DNA from: Dickeya dianthicola NCPPB 453
GTDB lineage: Bacteria > Pseudomonadota > Gammaproteobacteria > Enterobacterales > Enterobacteriaceae
DNA: 57,389 nucleotides
Assembly: GCF_000365305.1 (NCBI RefSeq)
Contig: NZ_CM001841.1
Coordinates: 4,072,563 to 4,129,951 of the forward strand
Reading direction: 5' to 3'
Shown here: positions 50,969 through 57,389 of the stretch, piece by piece
Layout: each line of letters starts with the position of its first letter
Position numbering within the stretch: the stretch's first letter is position 1
Position numbers and translations under genes: made by a program
Notes under the pieces: model-generated
Seen by the model: only the letters and a program-made list of their open reading frames with translations
The model's database searches: none
Told to the model about the DNA's origin: nothing

Positions 50969-52726
50969 TCATGACGTCAGCGCGTCCGCGGGCGTTACCG
51001 GGTCGGCATAACGTAGGCTGAAGCGCTTTCTGCGCCGGTAAGCGTAGACATCGTCGATATAGCCGCTGCGAATTCGCTGCTGCAACGCCCGCCAGTATTC
51101 AGCCCGGAACAGATCGCCGTGCAGCTCGTCAAACAGCGGCAGCAAGCGGCGATCGCTGCACAGAAACTGGCGAAACTCCTCCGGAAACACATCGTTCGGC
51201 CCGACGCTGTACCAGGGTTCCGCCGCCAGTTCATCCGCCGGGTCGCGGGGCGGCGGGATGTCGCGGAAGTTTACCTCGGTCATGTAGCAGATTTCGTCGT
51301 AATCATAAAACACCACCCGGCCGTGGCGGGTGACGCCGAAATTCTTGAACAGCATATCGCCGGGAAAGATATTGGCCGCCGCCAGTTGCCGGATGGCGTT
51401 GCCGTATTCATCGATGACATCGCGCAGCGCCTGCCCGCTGGCCTGCTCCAGATAGAGATTCAGCGGCGTCATACGCCGTTCCATGTACAGATGGCGAATC
51501 ACCAGCCGGTCGCCCAAGTCTTCCAGTTTGTCCGGCACTTCCCGCCATAGCTCCGCCAGTAATTCCGGGCTGATGCGCGCTTTCTCCAGCACGAAGTTTT
51601 CATACTCCTGGGTATCCGCCATGCGTCCGACGCGATCGTGCTCCTTCACCAGCCGGTAGCACTCCCGCACCCGCGCCTCGCTAACCTCTTTTTGCGGCGC
51701 AAACCGATCCTTGATCACCTTGAACACCCGGTCGAAGGTCGGCAGCGTGAACACCAGCATCACCATGCCTTTCACCCCTGGCGCAGTAATAAACGGTTCC
51801 TGCGTACCGGCGATGAAATCGAGGTACTCCCGGTAGTACTCGGTCTTGCTGTGTTTCTGGCAGCCGATCGCCAGATACAGCTCTGCGGTGGTTTTACCCG
51901 GCAAAATCTCCCGCAGCCAGGCCACCAGCGCCGACGGCAACGGTGCGTAAACCATGAAGTAGGAACGGGCGAAGCCAAACACGATGCTGGCATCCGCATG
52001 GCGCGTCAGGCAGGTATCGATAAACAGCGCGCCGCGCTCGTTGTGGTGAATCGGCAGCAAAAACGGAAACACGCCGCCCGGTAAACGCAGTTTCCCCACC
52101 AGCCAGGCCGCCTTATTGCGGTAAAACAGCTCGTTCGCCACCTGTAGCGAGACGTTCGCCAGCGACGCCGCCGGGAATGCTTCCCGCAGCGACCGCACCA
52201 CATAGCCGATGTCCCGCGTCAGGTCTTCCCACGGCAAGCGCAGCGGCAAAGCGGTCAGCACCGCTTCCAGCATCGCGGGCCAGCCGTTGTCGGGCGAGTA
52301 AGTCCGCGCCAGCGGACGCGGGATTTCCTGAAAGCGCCTCGCCGGCTGCGAACTGAACACGAACAGTTTGTCCGGCGTCAGTTCACGGTGGTGAAACAGC
52401 CGGCAATACACCGAGTTGAAAAAACTCTCTGCAATTTCAAAGCGCGGATAATCCGGCAACAGCGCAGTATAAATCTGTTTGACCCGCGCGACGAACGCCG
52501 CGTCGTAACACTGCCGGTCGGTAATGCAACCCAGTTGTTCCACCACCAGCCCGACATGATGGTCATAGAGCTGGATACGCTGCTTCATCGCCTGCTGCAC
52601 CGCATGCCAGTCCGCCTGCTCGAAACGCTGCTGCGCCCCGGCGGTGACTTCCAGAAACCGGCCGTACTGCGCATCGAACCCTTGCAGAATGGTCTGCGCC
52701 ACCAGTTGTTCCCGTCCCCGACTCAT
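50969..52726 (-). CDS. aceK: Isocitrate dehydrogenase kinase/phosphatase
   Basis: The 585-residue bifunctional enzyme phosphorylates and dephosphorylates isocitrate dehydrogenase at the TCA/glyoxylate branch point. It includes ATP-binding [15 protein letters not shown] and the catalytic region [20 protein letters not shown]. The start is the ATG at 52726 behind AGAGGAGAGG. It is the last gene of aceBAK, 75 bases after aceA, and convergent with iclR. Confidence 0.96.
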   Translation of the reverse strand: MSRGREQLVAQTILQGFDAQYGRFLEVTAGAQQRFEQADWHAVQQAMKQRIQLYDHHVGLVVEQLGCITDRQCYDAAFVARVKQIYTALLPDYPRFEIAESFFNSVYCRLFHHRELTPDKLFVFSSQPARRFQEIPRPLARTYSPDNGWPAMLEAVLTALPLRLPWEDLTRDIGYVVRSLREAFPAASLANVSLQVANELFYRNKAAWLVGKLRLPGGVFPFLLPIHHNERGALFIDTCLTRHADASIVFGFARSYFMVYAPLPSALVAWLREILPGKTTAELYLAIGCQKHSKTEYYREYLDFIAGTQEPFITAPGVKGMVMLVFTLPTFDRVFKVIKDRFAPQKEVSEARVRECYRLVKEHDRVGRMADTQEYENFVLEKARISPELLAELWREVPDKLEDLGDRLVIRHLYMERRMTPLNLYLEQASGQALRDVIDEYGNAIRQLAAANIFPGDMLFKNFGVTRHGRVVFYDYDEICYMTEVNFRDIPPPRDPADELAAEPWYSVGPNDVFPEEFRQFLCSDRRLLPLFDELHGDLFRAEYWRALQQRIRSGYIDDVYAYRRRKRFSLRYADPVTPADALTS

Positions 52727-52801
52727 CCACCTCTCCTCTAACACCGTCGATTCAACGTAATGCGGCCAGCATCAGGCTGGCCGCGTCATCGTGTGGGGAA
52801 T

Positions 52802-54109
52802 TCAGAACTGCTGTTCTTCCGTCGAACCGGTCAACGCGGTAACGGACGACGCGCCGCCCTGAATCAGGGTGGTCACCTTGTCGAAATAACCGGTGCCCAC
52901 TTCCTGCTGGTGAGACGAGAAGGTGTACCCTTCTTTAATGGCTGCAAATTCCGGCTGCTGCACTTTTTCCACGTAGTGCTTCATGCCTTCGCCCTGCGCA
53001 TAGGCATGTGCCAGGTCGAACATGTTGAACCACATGCTGTGGATACCCGCCAGCGTGATGAACTGGTATTTGTAGCCCATCGCCGACAGTTCATCCTGAA
53101 AACGGGCGATGGTGCGATCGTCCAGATTCTTCTTCCAGTTGAACGACGGCGAACAGTTGTAGGCCAACAGCTTGCCGGGGAAACGGGCGTGAATCGCCTC
53201 GGCGAAACGCCGCGCCAGCGCCAGGTCGGGCGTTGAGGTTTCGCACCACACCAGGTCGGCGTAAGGCGCGTACGCCAGCCCGCGGCTGATCGCCTGCTCC
53301 ACCCCGGCGCGGGTTCGGTAAAACCCTTCCACCGTGCGTTCGCCGGTGACGAAGTCCCGGTCGTAATCATCACAATCCGAGGTCAGCAAGTCGGCCGCAT
53401 CGGCGTCGGTTCGCGCCACCAGCAAGGTCGGCACGCCCAGCACGTCCGCCGCCAGCCGAGCCGCCACCAGCTTCTGCACCGCCTCCTGCGTCGGCACCAG
53501 CACTTTGCCGCCCATATGGCCGCACTTCTTCACCGACGCCAGTTGATCTTCAAAATGCACAGCGGCGGCACCTGCTTCGATCATCGATTTCATCAGCTCA
53601 AACGCATTCAGCACCCCGCCGAAACCGGCTTCCGCATCGGCTACGATCGGCAAAAAGTAGTCGGCGTAACGCGGGTCATCCTGCCCGATACCGTTGGCCC
53701 ACTGGATTTGATCCGCGCGTCGGAAGGTATTGTTGATACGCTGCACCACCGACGGCACCGAGTTAGACGGATAGAGCGACTGGTCCGGATACATGCTGGC
53801 GGCCAGGTTGGCGTCCGCCGCCACCTGCCAGCCGGACAGATACACCGCTTCCAGCCCGGCTTTCGCCTGCTGCAACGCCTGCCCGCCGGTGAGCGCGCCA
53901 AGGCAGTTAACGTAACCTTTGCGCGACGAGCCGTTCAGCAAGGCCCACAATTTTTCCGCGCCCAGCTGCGCCAGCGTACAGACGGGATTCACCGACCCGC
54001 GCAGATTCACCACGTCTTCCGCGCGGTACGGGCGGGTAATGCCTTTCCAACGCGGTGTGTTCCACTCTTGTTCCAGTTGCTCGATTTGTTGGGTACGAGA
54101 GGTGCTCAT
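52802..54109 (-). CDS. aceA: Isocitrate lyase
   Basis: This 435-residue enzyme has the active-site signature [10 protein letters not shown] and the flanking region NVVTTLFARTDAD-like [12 protein letters not shown]. It cleaves isocitrate to succinate and glyoxylate. It is 23 bases after aceB. Confidence 0.97.
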   Translation of the reverse strand: MSTSRTQQIEQLEQEWNTPRWKGITRPYRAEDVVNLRGSVNPVCTLAQLGAEKLWALLNGSSRKGYVNCLGALTGGQALQQAKAGLEAVYLSGWQVAADANLAASMYPDQSLYPSNSVPSVVQRINNTFRRADQIQWANGIGQDDPRYADYFLPIVADAEAGFGGVLNAFELMKSMIEAGAAAVHFEDQLASVKKCGHMGGKVLVPTQEAVQKLVAARLAADVLGVPTLLVARTDADAADLLTSDCDDYDRDFVTGERTVEGFYRTRAGVEQAISRGLAYAPYADLVWCETSTPDLALARRFAEAIHARFPGKLLAYNCSPSFNWKKNLDDRTIARFQDELSAMGYKYQFITLAGIHSMWFNMFDLAHAYAQGEGMKHYVEKVQQPEFAAIKEGYTFSSHQQEVGTGYFDKVTTLIQGGASSVTALTGSTEEQQF

Positions 54110-54132
54110 AGCGATTCCTTTTTTAAACAGGA

Positions 54133-55731
54133 TTAATCAAGTAAGTCGTAACCGGGTAAGGTGAGGAAATCGATTAACGCGTCCTGCGTGGTGATGCGTT
54201 CCATCAGTCGGGCGGCCTCCTCGAAACGGCCGCCGTCGAAGCGGGCATCGCCCAGTTCGTGACGGATAACCTGCATCTCTTCGGCCAGCATCTGGCGAAA
54301 CAGCGCCTTGGTCACCATCCGACCGTCACTGAGGGTTTTGCCGTGGCGGATCCACTGCCAGATAGACGTACGGGAGATTTCGGCGGTGGCGGCATCCTCC
54401 ATCAGCCCGTAAATCGGCACGCAGCCGTTGCCGGAAATCCAGGCTTCGATGTACTGCACCGCCACGCGGATATTGGCGCGCATACCGGCTTCGGTGCGTT
54501 CTCCCGGACAAGGCGCCAGCAGTTCATCGGCGGTCACCGGCGCATCGTCTTCACGCAACATATCCAGCTGATTGGGACGATCGCCCAGCAGGCTATCGAA
54601 CACCGGCATCACTGTGTCGGCCAGGCCGGGGTGGGCGACCCAGGTGCCGTCATGACCATTGCGTGCCTCCAGCTCCTTGTCCTGCCGCACTTTCTCCTGC
54701 ACCCAGGCGTTGCGCTCCTCGTCTTTGCTGGGAATGAACGCGGCCATCCCACCCATCGCAAACGCGCCGCGCCGGTGACAGGTTTTGATCAACAAACGTG
54801 AATAGGCACTCAGAAACGGTTTGTCCATTGTCACCGACTGGCGATCCGGCAATACCCGGCCCGGATGATTCTTCAACGTCTTGATGTAGCTAAAGATGTA
54901 GTCCCAACGGCCGCAGTTCAGCCCGACAATGTGGTCACGCAAGTGATAGAGAATTTCGTCCATCTGGAACACGGCGGGCAGGGTTTCAATCAAGATGGTG
55001 GCTTTGATGGTGCCGCGCGGCAGGCCAAAATGGTCCTCGGTGTAACTGAATACGTCTCCCCACCAGGCAGCTTCCTGCCAGGACTGGGTTTTCGGCAGAT
55101 AGAAATAGGGGCCACTGCCTTTCGCCAGCAGTTGACGGTAGTTGTGGAAAAAATAGAGCGCAAAATCGAACAGACTGCCGGGGATAGGCTCATCGTTCCA
55201 CAACACGTGTTTTTCCGGCAGGTGCAGGCCACGCACTCGGCAGATCAGCACCGCCGGGTCGGGCTTGAGCTGATAAATCTTTCCCGCCTCGCTGGTGTAG
55301 GTAATGGTGCCGCGCACCGCATCCCGCAGGTTGATGTGCCCCTCGATCACTTTCGTCCAACTAGGCGCCAGCGAATCTTCAAAGTCCGCCATAAAAACTT
55401 TCACGTTGGCATTCAGGGCGTTAATCACCATTTTGCGTTCCACCGGGCCGGTAATCTCTACCCGGCGATCCAGCAGATCGGCTGGAATACCGCGAATCTT
55501 CCAGTTGGATTTTTTTATGGAATCCGTTTCCGAAATTAAATCGGGTAATTCACCGTTATCAATTCGCACCTGCACCGCCTGACGCTCCGCCAGTAAGCGG
55601 TTACGCTGTGGCGTGAACCGGCTGACCAGTTCCGTGAGAAAATCCACCGCCTCTGTTGTCAGAATCTGCCGTTCTTCCTCACCAAATGCAGTAGTGAACA
55701 CCAGTTCCCTGCTTATCGTCTGTTGTGTCAT
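54133..55731 (-). CDS. aceB: Malate synthase A
   Basis: The 532-residue class A malate synthase condenses glyoxylate and acetyl-CoA. It has the family signature [20 protein letters not shown] with the preceding GGMAAFIPS, and catalytic [20 protein letters not shown]. It is the first gene of aceBAK, with an IclR-type palindrome 118 bases upstream. Confidence 0.97.
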   Translation of the reverse strand: MTQQTISRELVFTTAFGEEERQILTTEAVDFLTELVSRFTPQRNRLLAERQAVQVRIDNGELPDLISETDSIKKSNWKIRGIPADLLDRRVEITGPVERKMVINALNANVKVFMADFEDSLAPSWTKVIEGHINLRDAVRGTITYTSEAGKIYQLKPDPAVLICRVRGLHLPEKHVLWNDEPIPGSLFDFALYFFHNYRQLLAKGSGPYFYLPKTQSWQEAAWWGDVFSYTEDHFGLPRGTIKATILIETLPAVFQMDEILYHLRDHIVGLNCGRWDYIFSYIKTLKNHPGRVLPDRQSVTMDKPFLSAYSRLLIKTCHRRGAFAMGGMAAFIPSKDEERNAWVQEKVRQDKELEARNGHDGTWVAHPGLADTVMPVFDSLLGDRPNQLDMLREDDAPVTADELLAPCPGERTEAGMRANIRVAVQYIEAWISGNGCVPIYGLMEDAATAEISRTSIWQWIRHGKTLSDGRMVTKALFRQMLAEEMQVIRHELGDARFDGGRFEEAARLMERITTQDALIDFLTLPGYDLLD

Positions 55732-55848
55732 GTCGTCATTCCTATTCCGTTGTCTTCACCTTATCGGCTGTTCAATCTGCGAACTCAACCCGAACATTTT
55801 TCAGCCAACAGAACTAAGCCTAATCCAATGAAATTAAAAATCAAAAAC

Positions 55849-55871
55849 AATTTCCATTTTTAATGGAAATT
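55849..55871 (-). promoter_or_regulatory. IclR-type operator upstream of aceB
   Basis: A perfect 10-bp inverted repeat AATTTCCATT / AATGGAAATT with a 3-base spacer matches the known IclR target pattern (TGGAAAT-n-ATTTCCA). It sits 118-140 bases before aceB in the AT-rich 303-base gap between metA and aceB, which holds no gene. The nearby TTGTTT and TTGATT hexamers may be -35 elements. Confidence 0.75.
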
Positions 55872-55991
55872 AAACTCAACTATATGATTATTTTAAAATT
55901 AAAGTTAAACAAAATAGAGAAACACATTCCATGAGTCAGCAAGTGCGGAAAATCAACGAAGTACCCGATGCGCTTTAGCAGGAAAAAGAAA

Positions 55992-56013
55992 AGGCGCCAT
56001 AAGGCGCCTGACG
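55992..56013 (-). terminator. metA terminator
   Basis: On the minus strand AGGCGCC, loop TTAT and GGCGCCT are followed by TTTCTTTTTCC, 26 bases after the metA stop. Confidence 0.85.
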
Positions 56014-56034
56014 GGAGAGAATAAGGGAGAAGAA

Positions 56035-56964
56035 TCAATCCAGCGTAGGATTCATATGACGCAAATCGAACGGCGTGATCTGATAAACGTGGTAATTCAA
56101 CCAGTTGGAAAATAGCAGATGTCCGTGGCTACGCCAGGTCGCCCGCGGCGTTTTCTGGGGGTTATCTCCCGGGAAGTAGTTCACCGGAATCACGGGATTA
56201 AGGCCGGCCTCGCAGTCACGGAAATATTCGCTCGATAGCGTCAGCGCATCGTACTCTGGATGCCCGGTCACAAACGCCAGCCGTTTATCCTTGCTGGCAA
56301 ACAGATAAGCTCCAGCCTCCTCAGATTCCACCAGAATATCCAGATCAGTGTGTTCACGGATCACATCGGAAGGAAAATCCGCATAGCGGGAATGTGGGGC
56401 CAGAAAGGTTTCGTCAAAGCCTCGCGTCAACGGGGCATGCGGCTGCAACGTATGGTGTGAATACACGCCGGATAATTTCACGTCGCGGGTCAGCTTGGGG
56501 ATGCCGTACAACACATTCAACGCCGCCTGAACCGCCCAACACACAAACAGTGTAGAAGTGACATGCTCTTTAGCCCAGTTAACCACCCGCTCGATCTGCG
56601 GCCAGTACACCACATCGCAAAAATCCACCAGCCCCAGCGGGGCGCCGGTCACGATCAAACCGTCAAAGTTCTCGTGCTCGATATCTTCAAAATCGCAGTA
56701 GAAGTTGTTGAGGTGCTCCGTCGGCGTGTTCTTCGATTCCCGGCTATCGATTCGCAACAACTGAATATCCACCTGTAGTGGCGAATTCGACAGCAGCCGC
56801 AGGAACTGGTTTTCCGTCTCGATTTTCTTTGGCATCAGGTTAAGCACCAACACCTTCAACGGACGAATTTCCTGCGTTCTGGCTCGGGAAGACGCCATCA
56901 CAAAGACGTTTTCATTGCGCAAGAAACTGACAGCCGGCAACTCATCAGGAACCCGGATTGGCAT
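56035..56964 (-). CDS. metA: Homoserine O-succinyltransferase
   Basis: The 309-residue protein has the same length as E. coli MetA. The catalytic Cys is in [11 protein letters not shown] and the His-Glu pair in [11 protein letters not shown]. It activates homoserine for methionine synthesis. The start is the ATG at 56964 ([15 protein letters not shown]); five extra upstream codons are not supported. Tandem met boxes lie 19-50 bases upstream. Confidence 0.97.
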   Translation of the reverse strand: MPIRVPDELPAVSFLRNENVFVMASSRARTQEIRPLKVLVLNLMPKKIETENQFLRLLSNSPLQVDIQLLRIDSRESKNTPTEHLNNFYCDFEDIEHENFDGLIVTGAPLGLVDFCDVVYWPQIERVVNWAKEHVTSTLFVCWAVQAALNVLYGIPKLTRDVKLSGVYSHHTLQPHAPLTRGFDETFLAPHSRYADFPSDVIREHTDLDILVESEEAGAYLFASKDKRLAFVTGHPEYDALTLSSEYFRDCEAGLNPVIPVNYFPGDNPQKTPRATWRSHGHLLFSNWLNYHVYQITPFDLRHMNPTLD

Positions 56965-56982
56965 AACCTTACACCTCACTAC

Positions 56983-57014
56983 ATACGTTTATACGTTTAT
57001 ACGTTTAGCCTTCT
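56983..57014 (-). promoter_or_regulatory. Tandem MetJ met boxes upstream of metA
   Basis: Three exact 8-bp units ATACGTTT at 56983, 56991 and 56999 are followed in phase by AGCCTTCT at 57007. The MetJ consensus is AGACGTCT with 8-bp periodicity. The first three match it at about five to six positions on either strand and the fourth at six. The phasing and placement fit MetJ-SAM repression of metA. Confidence 0.7.
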
Positions 57015-57389
57015 AGGCTGCCGAAGATAACGACTTTCCAGCACGATGTCGAGCACATAACCTCCTGATTGAAAATCTTTCATCAGAAATCAGATTTGTA
57101 TATCCATTTTTAGCATAAGAATTACACAGTATGACGCAAAGCGAGATGGTTATTCTGCTCATGCCTTGTGATGAAAAGCGTGGAGAGGTGGAGATAAAGA
57201 GAAGATATTGTGGAGAAAAAGAGAAAAAACATCGGACAGCGTTCAACATACCAAAGGAAAGAACCCGAACGGGCCGTAAAACCACAACACCGGGCCACCG
57301 GCAGCGCCGCCTGCCCTGACCAGCCACGGCCCATCTCCCCATCCCCAAAAAACAAAAACCCCCGGCGCTAACCGGGGGTTCCTTATTGG
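57015..57389. other. Non-coding right end of the window
   Basis: No credible gene is visible in the 375 bases upstream of the metA regulatory region. A terminator for a leftward gene beyond the window is the only clear element. Confidence 0.4.
57345..57380 (-). terminator. Terminator of a leftward transcript outside the window
   Basis: On the minus strand AACCCCCGG and CCGGGGGTT pair around a 6-base loop and are followed by TTTGTTTTTTGG. The gene it ends lies to the right of the window. Confidence 0.85.

Overview
The window reads as chromosome of a plant-associated enterobacterium, most likely Dickeya (Pectobacteriaceae). Two blocks have Escherichia coli-like order and near full-length identity of motifs: orn/rsgA/psd/mscM/epmA/frdABCD/efp/epmB and pgi/lysC/yjbB/metH/iclR/aceKAB/metA. 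The GC-rich coding and the accessory genes fit Dickeya. The genus is an inference; no rRNA is present to settle it.

Region 1 (1-9969, minus strand) is one export-type operon. It encodes a HlyD-like adaptor, a GAF-HlyD adaptor, an M50 metalloprotease fused to a HlyD domain, a secreted phage-tail-collar-domain protein, and a giant DUF4347/cadherin-repeat surface protein that runs off the left edge. No ABC ATPase is present in the window.

Region 2 (10287-16432) holds the most interesting system: a compact minus-strand operon, visibly more AT-rich at its 5' end. It encodes a free-standing adenylation domain whose ten-residue specificity code reads DFWNIGMVHK (the threonine code), a free-standing carrier protein, a SyrB2-type non-heme iron halogenase with the diagnostic His-x-Ala facial motif, an AlaX-type aminoacyl-tRNA deacylase, an EamA exporter and a type II thioesterase. 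The simplest reading is biosynthesis, self-protection and export of free 4-chlorothreonine. A convergent XRE-cupin regulator adjoins it.

Region 3 (16763-22074) is a choline-O-sulfate locus: binding protein choX and sulfatase betC, divergent from a LysR regulator and choVW. A broken small gene follows (22311-22763).

Region 4 (22906-37195) is core: tRNA-Gly(GCC), orn, rsgA, psd, mscM, epmA, the fumarate reductase operon with an FNR-type promoter, efp and epmB, and the lipoprotein yjeI. EpmA and EpmB are the enzymes that modify EF-P.

Region 5 (37415-57389) is core with one insertion. It holds pgi, a lysine riboswitch upstream of lysC, yjbB, a DASS carboxylate transporter, a decayed ATPase/HNH pair that resembles a Septu-type defence locus (in-frame TGA in the ATPase, 5'-shortened nuclease), metH, iclR, the glyoxylate bypass aceBAK with an IclR-type palindrome, and metA with tandem met boxes. 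Short tandem repeats (16, 17 and 20 bp units, 3-4 copies) recur at gene ends in this chromosome.
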